Shown one piece after another: positions 17,062 to 24,726 of a stretch of DNA of 64,000 nt. How positions within the stretch are numbered: the first letter of the stretch is position 1; the number at the start of each line of letters is the position of its first letter. Below the pieces are notes generated by a model. That model searched no databases. It worked only from the letters and a program-made list of their open reading frames with translations, and was not told where the DNA came from. This DNA comes from Phenylobacterium sp. (lineage in GTDB: Bacteria > Pseudomonadota > Alphaproteobacteria > Caulobacterales > Caulobacteraceae). Location of the stretch: assembly GCA_004799545.1 (NCBI GenBank), contig SSMU01000006.1, positions 1 to 64,000 of the forward strand. The letters are read 5' to 3'. A program made the position numbers and the translations under genes.

Positions 17062-17118
17062 CGCCCGAAGGTAGGTTTTCCCACTCCTCAACGCCACCCC
17101 GCTGCGACATGTTGCTGA

Positions 17119-17145
17119 CAGCGGGTTGGCAACAACCGCCCGCTG
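17119..17145. promoter_or_regulatory. Inverted repeat between uvrB and the SnoaL-like gene
   Basis: CAGCGGG (17119-17125) pairs with CCCGCTG (17139-17145), with a second inner pair GGTTG/CAACC. It lies 16 bp upstream of the rightward gene at 17162. It may be an operator or an RNA hairpin; its function is not known. Confidence 0.3.
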
Positions 17146-17161
17146 ATCCTCGGAGCTGCCG

Positions 17162-17554
17162 ATGCCCAGTCCCGCCGACCACCCCGCCGAGGTCGCCGCC
17201 GCCCAGGCCGTGCTGGACGACTTCCTGGCGGCCTTCAACGCCCGCGACATCCCGGCCTTCGAGAAGACCTTCAACTTCCCGTCGGTCCGGCTGGCCTCGC
17301 AGGGCCTGGTCACCCTCAACCCAGGCGACATGAAGCCCGAGCGCTACACCACCGGCGCCCTGGCCGAATGGGACCACTCCAAGTGGGACCGCCGCGAGGT
17401 GATCCACGCCGGCCCCGACAAGGTGCACATCGACACCCGCTTCACCCGCTACCGGAAGGACGGCTCGGTGATCGGCGGCTTCGACAGCGTCTATGTGATC
17501 ACGCTGGAGGCCGGCCACTGGGGCGTGAAGATCAGGTCGTCTTACGCGCCCTAG
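17162..17554 (+). CDS. NTF2/SnoaL-like protein
   Basis: The 130-aa product has the NTF2-like plan: an N-terminal helix [20 protein letters not shown], a strand-rich middle, [20 protein letters not shown], and a final strand pair [12 protein letters not shown]. Members bind small hydrophobic ligands or act as isomerases or hydratases; no specific catalytic signature is clear. It is divergent from uvrB. Its last 23 bp overlap the end of the convergent alpha/beta-hydrolase gene. Confidence 0.7.
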   Translation: MPSPADHPAEVAAAQAVLDDFLAAFNARDIPAFEKTFNFPSVRLASQGLVTLNPGDMKPERYTTGALAEWDHSKWDRREVIHAGPDKVHIDTRFTRYRKDGSVIGGFDSVYVITLEAGHWGVKIRSSYAP

Positions 17555-18635
17555 GTTTGCGCTTGGGCTTCGGCTTTGGACTGACCAGCGGCAGCACCTT
17601 CTCCACCAGCTGGCGGCGGAAGGCGTCGGGGTGGGTCATGGGCGCCTCGTGGCCGGCGCCCTCGAAGATCTCGAGCGTCACGGAGGGCGCTTTTAGCTTG
17701 GCGGCCATCTCGGTGAGCAGCGGGGTGGGGGTGATCAGGTCGAGCTCGCCCTGCAGGAAGACCAGCGGCACGTCGAAGGCGAGGCCGCCGTCGGCCAGCC
17801 GCCATTCGGTGATCTGGCCCCAGAGCCTGCCCACGCTGAACAGCACGGCCGCCAAGTAGGTCGCCATGTCCTTTAGCTTGGAATCTGGCGCCAGCAGCAA
17901 CCGCAGGGTCATCCCGCCCACCGCCTGGCGCTCGGCCTTGGGCATGGTGGAGACCAGCAGCTTGCGCTGCTTGCCCAGCGCCTTGATCGAGGGGTAGGGC
18001 GGCGGACCGATCGCCTCCAGCGTCTGGGCGGCCCGCTCGTCGCCCTTGGCCCGCAGCCGGTCGACGGCGCCGAAATAGGACATCTGCTCGCCGCGGACCA
18101 TGTCGACCACCTGGCCGGTGCCGACGAAGGCCGCAAACAGGTCCGGCCGGGCGCGGATCATCTCCAGCCCCAGGAGGCTGCCCCAGGACCAGCCCAGCAG
18201 CACCAGCGGCCGGCCGGGGAAGCGCCGCTGCAGCTCTTCCGAGAGCTCTATCCCGTCCACCACCAGCCGGCCGATGGTCAGTTCGCCGCAGCCGGCCTTG
18301 CCGTTGCGGGCGAAGGTGCGGCCCGCGCCGCGCTGGTCCCAGTGGACGATGGTGAAATACTCGTCCCAGTGCGGCGAGACCTTGTGGGCCAGGAGGCTCA
18401 GCGCCGAGCCCGGCCCGCCGTGCAGCACCAGGATCAGCGGATTGGCCTCGTCGCGGCCGCGGATCGTCACCCATTGGTCGACGCCGCCCAGCCGGATCCA
18501 GGTCTTCTCGTCGATGCCCTCGGCCAGGTAGGCTTTCGCCCGGCCCGCCCGCTGGATCGCGCCGCGCACCACGAAGGCGCCGGCCACCAGGCCGACCGCC
18601 GCCAGCAGCGCCTTTCCGACTGTCGGTCTCGCCAC
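17532..18635 (-). CDS. Alpha/beta hydrolase, proline-iminopeptidase-like
   Basis: The 367-aa product (GTG start) has an N-terminal hydrophobic segment ALLAAVGLVAGAFVVRGAI, probably a membrane anchor. The hydrolase fold then contains oxyanion-hole motif VLHGGPG, DQRGAG, nucleophile elbow GWSWGS (serine), acid GELDLITP and base GAGHEAP. HGGPG and DQRG are typical of the prolyl aminopeptidase/S33 group; the substrate cannot be told. The start is decided by GGAGG 5 nt before the GTG, located inside the end of the upstream hydrolase gene. Only 2 bp separate the genes, so translation is coupled. The C-terminus is Lys/Arg/Pro-rich. Confidence 0.85.
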   Translation of the reverse strand: MARPTVGKALLAAVGLVAGAFVVRGAIQRAGRAKAYLAEGIDEKTWIRLGGVDQWVTIRGRDEANPLILVLHGGPGSALSLLAHKVSPHWDEYFTIVHWDQRGAGRTFARNGKAGCGELTIGRLVVDGIELSEELQRRFPGRPLVLLGWSWGSLLGLEMIRARPDLFAAFVGTGQVVDMVRGEQMSYFGAVDRLRAKGDERAAQTLEAIGPPPYPSIKALGKQRKLLVSTMPKAERQAVGGMTLRLLLAPDSKLKDMATYLAAVLFSVGRLWGQITEWRLADGGLAFDVPLVFLQGELDLITPTPLLTEMAAKLKAPSVTLEIFEGAGHEAPMTHPDAFRRQLVEKVLPLVSPKPKPKRKPRARKTT

Positions 18636-18637
18636 GC

Positions 18638-19564
18638 CTACCTCCGCTGGTTCAGCCAATCGCGGATGGTCACATCGACCAGGGCCTCCGCATCATGCTG
18701 AACGAAGTGGCCGGCGGTTGGGACCATCAGGATCGTCGTATCGGCGGTGACATGCTCCCAGGTGCCGTTGTGGCCGGCGGCGTTGAGGGCGGTGTCCTTC
18801 ATGCCGTGGATCACCAGCACCGGGACCTTGATCGGCGGGAAGGCGGGCGGCGCTGCGGCCGCGACCTCCGCGCCCGTGCCGCGCGGATAGTTGGCGCGGT
18901 AGTAATTCATCATCGCGGCGAAGTCGGAGCGCTGGAAGGCGGCGACATAGCCCGGCTTCTCCTTGGGATCCTGGACCCAGCGGGCGAGGCCCTCGGCGGT
19001 GAGCGCCTTCTCCGAGCCCTCCTTCTGGAAGTTGCGGGCGTAGTTGGAGCCCTCCTGCTGGGCCTTGTTGGTGGCGAGCTCGCGGGCCAGGCCGGCCGGA
19101 TGGGGGACGGACAGGATCACCAGCTTGTTGACCAGCTCGGGCCGGGTCAGCACCACGTTCCAGGCGATCGCCGCGCCCCAGTCGTGGCCGATGACGATGG
19201 AATCCTTCTGGCCCTCGGCCTGGATCACCGCCGCCACGTCGCCCACCAGGTTCGGCATGGCGTAGGCCGCCACGCCCTTGGGCTTGTCTGAGAGGTTGTA
19301 GCCGCGAAGGTCCAGGGCCGCGGTCCGGTAGCCGGCGGCGTTCAGGGTCTTCATCAGGGGCTTCCAGGTCGCCCAGTAGTCGGGGAAGCCGTGGATCAGC
19401 ACCACCAGCGGGCCCTTGCCCTGCACCACGTAGTGGATCTTCACCCCGCCGTTCTCGGCATAGCGGTCGGCGCCGGCGTGCGCGCGCGGCGCGGCGCTGG
19501 CGACGCCGGCGATCAGTAGGGCGGCGGCCAGAGCGGCCCGGAATAGATTGCTGTGGCGTCCCAT
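18638..19564 (-). CDS. Secreted epoxide-hydrolase-like alpha/beta hydrolase
   Basis: The 308-aa product begins with a Sec signal peptide (RAALAAALLIAGVASAAPRA), so it is probably periplasmic. Motifs are HGFPDYWATWK, the nucleophile elbow GHDWGA (aspartate, as in epoxide hydrolases and haloalkane dehalogenases rather than serine esterases), and GHFVQHDA with the catalytic histidine. It is first in a two-gene unit with the S33-like hydrolase at 17532. Substrate unknown. Confidence 0.87.
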   Translation of the reverse strand: MGRHSNLFRAALAAALLIAGVASAAPRAHAGADRYAENGGVKIHYVVQGKGPLVVLIHGFPDYWATWKPLMKTLNAAGYRTAALDLRGYNLSDKPKGVAAYAMPNLVGDVAAVIQAEGQKDSIVIGHDWGAAIAWNVVLTRPELVNKLVILSVPHPAGLARELATNKAQQEGSNYARNFQKEGSEKALTAEGLARWVQDPKEKPGYVAAFQRSDFAAMMNYYRANYPRGTGAEVAAAAPPAFPPIKVPVLVIHGMKDTALNAAGHNGTWEHVTADTTILMVPTAGHFVQHDAEALVDVTIRDWLNQRR

Positions 19565-19604
19565 GAGCTCCCCTCGCTTTGGAGGGGGAGCATAGCACGC
19601 GCGC

Positions 19605-19682
19605 CTAGAGCCCGCCTGCCGCCGTCGACAGCAGGAAGAGGCTGCCGGCCAGCGCGATCAGAGCGATGATGATGTGGCGCAT
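19605..19682 (-). CDS. Very small hydrophobic peptide (25 aa)
   Basis: A short leftward frame encodes MRHIIIALIALAGSLFLLST then AAGGL. It would form one membrane-spanning helix with a single basic residue at the start, like many bacterial single-pass micropeptides. An AGGGA lies about 9 nt upstream of the ATG. It lies 40 bp upstream of the secreted hydrolase gene on the same strand and may be co-transcribed. There is no homology evidence available to me. Confidence 0.4.
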   Translation of the reverse strand: MRHIIIALIALAGSLFLLSTAAGGL

Positions 19683-19753
19683 GGCCGTGGTCCCTGTCCC
19701 GTTGCGGGAGGGAGATACGGCCAAGCTTGGATCTCGGATGTGACCGGGGTCAC

Positions 19754-19783
19754 CGAACGCCGCGCCGGACGGCCCGGCGTTCG
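19754..19783 (-). terminator. Hairpin downstream of the glycine-zipper lipoprotein gene
   Basis: CGAACGCCG (19754-19762) and CGGCGTTCG (19775-19783) form a perfect 9-bp stem, with further pairing possible in the loop. It begins 7 bp past the stop of the leftward lipoprotein gene. No T-run. Confidence 0.5.
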
Positions 19784-19790
19784 CGGCGGC

Positions 19791-19979
19791 CTACTTGCCC
19801 TTGTCGACCGCGACGCTGGTCGCAGCGCCGGCCGTCGCGCCGACCACGGCGCCCACCGGGCCGCCGACCACGGCGCCGGCCACGCCGCCCGAGGCGGCCC
19901 GTTGTTCCATGTCGTGCCCGCAGGCGGCCAGGGCCAGGGCGGCGCCCGCGGCGGCGAGCAGGGTCAGCGTCTTGCGCAT
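19791..19979 (-). CDS. Small glycine-zipper lipoprotein
   Basis: The 62-aa precursor starts MRKTLTLLAAAGAALALAAC, a clear lipobox ending at Cys20. The mature part is almost entirely Gly/Ala/Val (GGVAGAVVGGPVGAVVGATA), a glycine-zipper segment that can insert in or pack against a membrane. This resembles the SlyB/OsmB-type small envelope lipoproteins. It is monocistronic with a hairpin after the stop. Confidence 0.75.
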   Translation of the reverse strand: MRKTLTLLAAAGAALALAACGHDMEQRAASGGVAGAVVGGPVGAVVGATAGAATSVAVDKGK

Positions 19980-20315
19980 AGGGTTAATCTCCGGTCGTCA
20001 GGTGACTGGTCAACAAACGAGGCGATTGCGGCGAAGGTTCCGGGATTCTCCGAGATGGCGTGGCTCTTGCGGGGGCAACGGCGAAGTGGATCGAATGGAG
20101 ACATATGGTTAAGCCGGCGCGACACTATTGCTGCACTGCACAATAGGCTTGCAAGGCCCGCTCAATTCCTTCATAGACCGTTCATCATTTGCCGTCGCCT
20201 GCCCCCCTCGAGTCCCGGGCAGGCCTGCCGGCGGACGCTGCCAGCAAGTGCAGGAGCGACCGCGGCGACATCTGTCGGGGGGCATGTCGCCCTCGTCGTT
20301 TAGGACGAGATCATT
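19980..20315. other. Intergenic region with an inverted repeat
   Basis: A 336-bp region between the divergent lipoprotein and SleB genes. The one structured site is CTATTG-CTGCACTGCA-CAATAG at 20125-20146, a perfect 6-bp inverted repeat around a TGCACTGCA core. Its TGC-rich core resembles operators of PhaR-type polyhydroxybutyrate regulators, but no PHB gene follows. GCGACAT/ATGTCGC near 20270-20295 also pair. No coding sequence is credible here. Confidence 0.4.
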
Positions 20316-21293
20316 TTGAGTTATGGAACGCAGGCGCGCGCCGATCGGCGCGTGTTGATGAGCGCCGCTTTGATTGGTTCAGGCGTTGGCCTGGCCCTGG
20401 GCGCGACCTATATGGCCGGCGGGATGGCGCAAGCCGCCACCGACCACGCCCGCGCCGAGCGCGTGGCCCAGGTCGCGGCCGGCGACTTCTCCGAATCCGT
20501 GGTCCAGCGCGAGGCCTCGGACCCCGTGGTGCTGCGCCTGGCCGCGGCGCACGATCCGTCGGCCGCCGACGACACCGCGCCGGACCGCCAGCTGCAGCTG
20601 CTCACCGACCGGCTGCAGGCCCGTGAGGCCCATCCCGAGCTGCTGCAGCAGGCCCGCGACCTCGATTGCATGACCGACGCGGTCTACTACGAGGCCCGCG
20701 GCGAGGCCGTGCGCGGCCAGCAGGCCGTGGCCCAGGTGGTGATGAACCGGGTGAAGAACCCGCGCTTCCCCAAGACCGTCTGCGGCGTGGTCTTCCAGCG
20801 CGCCAACGCCGGCTGCCAGTTCTCCTTCGCCTGCGACGGCTCGATGCGCCGCCGCGGCCGCGAGCAGGACGCCTGGGAAACCGCCCGCAGCGTGGCCGCC
20901 CGGGCGCTGTCCGGCTACGTCCTGCGCGACGTGGGCTCGGCGACCCACTACCACACCGCCGACGTCTCGCCGGACTGGGGTCCGAAGATGCTGCGCGTCG
21001 CCCAGGTGGGCCTGCACATCTTCTACCGCTTCAACCCGCATGCGCCGGACATCCAGGTCGAGCCGCAGCACGCGGTGTTCACCTCGCTGCCGGCCGACGG
21101 CGGCAAGGGTCCGACCCTGCGCCTGGCCGCGGCCCTGGTGCAGAAGGCCGACACCGCTCCGACGCCCACGGCCCAGGCCGGCAACAAGGACGCCAAGGCC
21201 GGGGTCAAGCTGCCCGACGCGCCGCCGCAAGGCCTCTCCAAGGCCAGCGACGCCGAACCCGCGACCAAGTCGACGGAGACCGCCGCCTCCTAG
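20316..21293 (+). CDS. SleB-type cell wall hydrolase
   Basis: The 325-aa product has an N-terminal membrane segment (LIGSGVGLALGATYMAGGMA). The hydrolase_2 (SleB) domain spans roughly residues 115-240: ARDLDCMTDAVYYEARGEAV with the catalytic glutamate in YYEARGE, then AQVVMNRV, VCGVVFQ, CQFSFACDG, and GSATHYHTADVSPDWGPKM. A Pro/Ala/Lys-rich tail follows. It is predicted to cleave peptidoglycan glycan strands in the periplasm; despite the name it is unrelated to spores here. The TTG start at 20316 is preceded by AGGACGAG; an ATG at 20358 would shorten it by 14 residues. A paralogue lies at 27628-28722. Confidence 0.87.
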   Translation: MSYGTQARADRRVLMSAALIGSGVGLALGATYMAGGMAQAATDHARAERVAQVAAGDFSESVVQREASDPVVLRLAAAHDPSAADDTAPDRQLQLLTDRLQAREAHPELLQQARDLDCMTDAVYYEARGEAVRGQQAVAQVVMNRVKNPRFPKTVCGVVFQRANAGCQFSFACDGSMRRRGREQDAWETARSVAARALSGYVLRDVGSATHYHTADVSPDWGPKMLRVAQVGLHIFYRFNPHAPDIQVEPQHAVFTSLPADGGKGPTLRLAAALVQKADTAPTPTAQAGNKDAKAGVKLPDAPPQGLSKASDAEPATKSTETAAS

Positions 21294-22231
21294 ACCCGCG
21301 CCGCGCGGCGGATCGCCTGGGGCGGCTGGCCGAAGGTCCGCAGGAAGGCGCGCCGCATGCGCTCCGGATCGCCGAAGCCCACGGCCTCGGCCACCCGGTC
21401 GATCGGTTCGCCCGAGGTCTCGACCCGCAGCCGGGCCGCCTCCAGCCGCAGCCGCTCCACCGCCTTGGCCGGCGTCAGCCCGGTCTCGGCGCGGAAGGCG
21501 CGGGCGAAGTGGCGCGGGCTCATCGCCGCCTCGTCGGCCAGCTGCTCGACGTTCAGGGGCTCGCCCAGCCGCTCGCGGATCCAGTCCATCAGCTCGGCGA
21601 AGCGGCCATGCACGCCGCCGGAGTCCAGCAGGGCCGAGAACTGCGACTGGCCGCCCGGCCGGCGGTGATGCATCACCAGCTGCTGCGCCGTGCGCCGCGC
21701 CATCTGGGCGCCCAGGTCGTCCTCGATCAGCGCCAGCGCCAGATCGATGCCGGCGGTGATCCCGGCCGAGGTCCAGACCTCGTCCTGGCGGATGAAGATC
21801 CGGTCGGCCTCCAGCCGAACCCCCGGGTAGCGGCCGCCGAAATGCTCGGTGTGCGCCCAGTGGGTGGTCGCCCGGCGGCCCTCCAGCAGGCCCGCCTCGG
21901 CCAGGACATAGGCGCCGGTGCAGACGCTGGCGATCCGCCGGGCGGTCCGCGCCTGGCCCTTGAGCCACTCGAGCAGGCCCGCCAGCGCCGCGAAATCCCG
22001 CGAGCCCTCGCCGCCGGAGACCACCAGGGTGTCGAACGGTCCGGCGGGCAGGTCGGCCGCCATCACCGCGACGCCGGCCGTGCTCATCACCTGGCCGCCA
22101 CCCGCCGCCACCACCTCGATCGAATAGGCGCCCGGCTGGTAGCGTGCGGCGATGTCGAAGGCGGCGATCGGGCCAGTGGCGTCGAGCAGCTGGAAGCCCG
22201 GATAGATCACGAAGGCGATGCGGCGGGTCAT
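21290..22231 (-). CDS. GlxA-family transcriptional regulator (DJ-1/PfpI + AraC)
   Basis: The 313-aa product joins an N-terminal DJ-1/PfpI-like domain (residues 1-190: FVIYPGFQLLDATGPIAAFD, VVSGGEG, VCTGAYVLAEAGLLEGRRAT, HWAHTEHF) to a C-terminal AraC helix-turn-helix (ERLGEPLNVEQLADEAAMSP, RAFRAETGLTPAKAVERLRL, VAEAVGFGDPERMRRAFLR). The cysteine of the DJ-1 elbow is kept. Such regulators sense a small molecule and usually control a neighbouring catabolic gene. Here the divergent neighbour, 83 bp away, is an isonitrile-hydratase-like enzyme. The 3' end overlaps the SleB gene by 4 bp. Confidence 0.9.
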   Translation of the reverse strand: MTRRIAFVIYPGFQLLDATGPIAAFDIAARYQPGAYSIEVVAAGGGQVMSTAGVAVMAADLPAGPFDTLVVSGGEGSRDFAALAGLLEWLKGQARTARRIASVCTGAYVLAEAGLLEGRRATTHWAHTEHFGGRYPGVRLEADRIFIRQDEVWTSAGITAGIDLALALIEDDLGAQMARRTAQQLVMHHRRPGGQSQFSALLDSGGVHGRFAELMDWIRERLGEPLNVEQLADEAAMSPRHFARAFRAETGLTPAKAVERLRLEAARLRVETSGEPIDRVAEAVGFGDPERMRRAFLRTFGQPPQAIRRAARV

Positions 22232-22314
22232 GGCAGGATCCGAGGGAACAACGGCATTCCGGCCGCAAGCTAGGCCCGCTAGATTGGTCCCGTCAAATCC
22301 TGGCGAGGCGTCCC

Positions 22315-23001
22315 ATGCCGAAGACCGTCATCCTGATCGCCCTCTACCCGGGCGTGACCCAGCTGGATTTCACCGGCCCGCACCAGGTGCTGAGCCGCGC
22401 GCCGAACGCCGAGGTGATCACCGCCTCACTGGGCGCCCGCGACATCGAAACCGACGGGCTGGTGTTCGCCTGGCTCACCGACCTCGCCAAGGTCCCGGCC
22501 TGCGATGTCCTGCTGGTCCCCGGCGGCTACGGCTGCGCCGAGACCATGCTCGACGAAGCCTTCATGGCTGAGATCCGCCGCCTGGGCGCGACGGCGAAAT
22601 ACGTCACCTCGGTCTGCACGGGCTCGCTGATCCTGGCCGCCGCCGGCTTCCTGGCCGGCAAGCGGGCGGCCTGCCACTGGGCCTGGCGCGAGCTGCTGAC
22701 CCCGTTCGGCGCCATCGTCAGCGAGGCGCGGGTGGAGCGGGATGGGAACATCATCACCGGCGGCGGCGTGACCGCCGGCATCGACTTCGGCTTCGTGCTG
22801 CTGGCTGAACTGGCCGGGCAGGCGCATGCGGAACGGGTGCAGCTTGGCCTGGAATACGCCCCAGATCCGCCGTTCCGCAGCGGGCGGCCGGAGCTGGCGC
22901 GACCCGAGGTGCTGGCGGAGGTCCGGGCCCGCATGGCCCCGCTGGTCGCCTCGCGCGCGGCGGCGGCGGAGGAAGCGGCGCGCCGCCTGCAGCCGGCCTA
23001 G
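22315..23001 (+). CDS. DJ-1/PfpI protein, isonitrile hydratase-like
   Basis: Predicted to hydrate isonitriles (isocyanides) to N-substituted formamides. The 228-aa product has D18 in GVTQLDFTGP and C101 in SVCTGSLILAAAGFLAGKRA, matching in motif and almost in number the catalytic Asp17 and Cys101 of Pseudomonas isocyanide hydratase. CHWAWRELL and ITGGGVTAGIDFGF follow. GAGG lies 6 nt upstream of the ATG. It is transcribed away from the GlxA-type regulator, its probable controller. It could act on another electrophile, since DJ-1 family substrates vary. Confidence 0.8.
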   Translation: MPKTVILIALYPGVTQLDFTGPHQVLSRAPNAEVITASLGARDIETDGLVFAWLTDLAKVPACDVLLVPGGYGCAETMLDEAFMAEIRRLGATAKYVTSVCTGSLILAAAGFLAGKRAACHWAWRELLTPFGAIVSEARVERDGNIITGGGVTAGIDFGFVLLAELAGQAHAERVQLGLEYAPDPPFRSGRPELARPEVLAEVRARMAPLVASRAAAAEEAARRLQPA

Positions 23002-23030
23002 GGCGCGGCGCGCGGCCAGCTCCGTCGGCC

Positions 23031-23060
23031 TTGACAGGCAACCAAATAGTTGCATATTAG
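23031..23060 (+). promoter_or_regulatory. Promoter with embedded ArsR-type operator
   Basis: TTGACA at 23031-23036 and an AT-rich -10 (ATATTA/TATTAG around 23054-23060) form a sigma-70 promoter just upstream of the arsR-like gene. The spacer holds GCAAC-CAAATA-GTTGC (23038-23053), a dyad that would be bound by the repressor and block RNA polymerase. The sequence is seen; autorepression is inferred. Confidence 0.65.
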
Positions 23061-23064
23061 CGCC

Positions 23065-23382
23065 ATGAACGACGACGCGGTCTTTCGGGCGCTGGCGGAT
23101 GCAAGCCGCCGGCGGTTGCTCGACCGGCTGCACGAGACCAGCGGGCAGACCCTGTCCGAGCTCTGCGAGGGCCTGAACATGAGCCGCCAGGCGGTGACCA
23201 AGCATCTGGTCCTCCTCGAGGCGGCCAATCTGATCGCCACCCGCCGCCAGGGACGGGAGAAGCTGCACTACCTCAATCCCGTGCCGATCCAGGGGATCGC
23301 CGAGCGCTGGATTTCGAAATTCCAGCAGCAGCAACTCGCGGCGCTCTCCGCCCTCAAGGCGGCGCTGGAAAAGCCCGACTGA
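23065..23382 (+). CDS. ArsR-family winged-helix repressor
   Basis: The 105-aa product starts MNDDAVFRALADASRRRLLD. The recognition helix region is TLSELCEGLNMSRQAVTKHL followed by VLLEAANLIATRRQGREKLHYLNP wing residues. No metal-binding cysteine pair is present, so it is not a classical metal sensor. It is of the ArsR type that is paired with SRPBCC (AHSA1) proteins, and the next gene, 26 bp downstream, is exactly that. The operator at 23038-23053 overlaps its promoter, implying negative autoregulation relieved by an unknown ligand. Confidence 0.88.
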   Translation: MNDDAVFRALADASRRRLLDRLHETSGQTLSELCEGLNMSRQAVTKHLVLLEAANLIATRRQGREKLHYLNPVPIQGIAERWISKFQQQQLAALSALKAALEKPD

Positions 23383-23408
23383 CACCCTTCAGAAGAGGAG
23401 GCCTCCCG

Positions 23409-23873
23409 ATGGCCGAAAGCACCTTCATCTACGTCACCTACATCCGCACGACGCCCGAGAAGCTCTGGCAGGCGCTGACCGACACCGACTTCATCCCGCA
23501 GTGGTGGATGGGCGTCAGGACCGAGACCGACTGGCGGGTCGGCGGACCCTGGAAGCTGGTGCTGACCGACGGGCGCACCGCCGACACCGGCGAGGTTCTG
23601 GAGTTCGAGCCGCCGCGGCGGCTGGCGCTCAAGTGGCGCAACGAGTTCAAGCCGGAGCTGAAGGCGGAAGGCTGGTCGCACTGCCTGTTCGAGCTGGAAC
23701 CGCAGGGCGAGGCCGTGAAATTGACCGTCACCCACTCCATCCCGCGCGACGCCTCGCAGCTGATCCAGGCGGTGTCCGGCGGCTGGCCGCAGATCCTCTC
23801 CAACCTGAAGACCCTGGTGGAGACCGGAAAGCCCCTGATCCCGCAGCGCGCGGCGGAGACGGCGCAGGCCTAG
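23409..23873 (+). CDS. SRPBCC/AHSA1-domain protein
   Basis: The 154-aa product has the AHSA1-like START fold pattern: FIYVTYIRTTPEKLWQALTD, FIPQWWMGVRTETDWRVGG, VLEFEPPRRLALKWRNEF, and a final helix QAVSGGWPQILSNLKTLVET. These proteins bind hydrophobic ligands in a deep cavity; no enzyme activity is established. It is second in a two-gene operon with the ArsR repressor, and is therefore likely to sense or handle the inducing ligand. Confidence 0.87.
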   Translation: MAESTFIYVTYIRTTPEKLWQALTDTDFIPQWWMGVRTETDWRVGGPWKLVLTDGRTADTGEVLEFEPPRRLALKWRNEFKPELKAEGWSHCLFELEPQGEAVKLTVTHSIPRDASQLIQAVSGGWPQILSNLKTLVETGKPLIPQRAAETAQA

Positions 23874-23880
23874 GGGGCGC

Positions 23881-24726
23881 TCAGACGGCGTCGAGGCCGA
23901 TATCGAGGACGCTCACCGAGTGGGTGAGGGCGCCCACGCTGATCACCTCGACGCCGGTCTGGGCGACCGCGCGCACGGTCTCCAGGGTGATCCCGCCGGA
24001 GGCCTCCAGCACCACCTTGCCGTCCGTCCGGCCCACGGCGGCGCGCAGGTCTTCCAGGCTGAAGTTGTCGAGCATGATCACGTCCGGCGCTTCGGCCAGG
24101 GCCTCGTCGAGCTGGGCCAGGCTGTCGACTTCCACCTCGACCTTCATCAGGTGGCCGGCGGTGGCCTTGGCGCGGCGCACGGCCTCGCCCACCGAGCCGC
24201 AGGCGGCCACATGGTTGTCCTTGATCAGGATGGCGTCATCCAGGCCGAACCGGTGGTTCACCCCGCCGCCGCAGCGCACCGCGTACTTCTCCAGCGCCCG
24301 CAGGCCCGGCGTGGTCTTCCGTGTGTCGACGATCCGCGCACCGGTCCCGGCCACGGCGTCCACATAGGCCCGCGTCAGGGTGGCGATCCCGCAGAGCCGG
24401 CCGAGCAGGTTCAGCGTCGTGCGCTCGGCGGCGAGCAGGGCGCGCGCGTCGCCCTCGACCCAGGCCAGCTTGGCGCCCGCCGAGACCTTCTCCCCGTCGC
24501 TGACCAGCAGGCGGACGTCGGCCCTCGGATCGAGCTCGGCGACCGCCAGGCGGATGCAGGCGAGGCCCGCGATCACCCCGGACTTGCGGGTGGCGAACAC
24601 CGCCGAAAGCCGCGCCTCGGCCGGGATGCAGGCCTGGGCGGTCACGTCGCCGGCGCGGCCGAGGTCCTCCGCCAGGGCGGCGCGGACGATCGGGGCGATG
24701 AGCAGATCGGGCAAGGGCTCGATCAT
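23881..24726 (-). CDS. nadC: Nicotinate-nucleotide pyrophosphorylase (carboxylating)
   Basis: Converts quinolinate and PRPP to nicotinate mononucleotide, third step of de novo NAD synthesis. The 281-aa product shows LAEDLGRAGDVTAQACIPAE, ERTTLNLLGRLCGIATLTRA, VDTRKTTPGLRALEKYAVRC, GGGVNHRFGLDDAILIKDNH, and EVEVDSLAQLDEAL. The VDTRKTTPG and GG..NHR..L.D..LIKDNH blocks bind quinolinate and PRPP. It is last in nadABC, with an ATGA start/stop overlap with nadB. Length is normal. Confidence 0.96.
   Translation of the reverse strand: MIEPLPDLLIAPIVRAALAEDLGRAGDVTAQACIPAEARLSAVFATRKSGVIAGLACIRLAVAELDPRADVRLLVSDGEKVSAGAKLAWVEGDARALLAAERTTLNLLGRLCGIATLTRAYVDAVAGTGARIVDTRKTTPGLRALEKYAVRCGGGVNHRFGLDDAILIKDNHVAACGSVGEAVRRAKATAGHLMKVEVEVDSLAQLDEALAEAPDVIMLDNFSLEDLRAAVGRTDGKVVLEASGGITLETVRAVAQTGVEVISVGALTHSVSVLDIGLDAV

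Noticed and set aside
15103..17118. A 671-codon frame antisense to uvrB
   Set aside because: Composition (Gly/Leu/Asp/Arg/His-rich, no domain) is typical of the antisense strand of a high-GC gene; uvrB is unmistakable on the other strand.
17062..17161. SOS box upstream of uvrB
   Set aside because: No GTTC-N7-GTTC or GAAC-N7-GAAC was found in the 100-bp divergent region.
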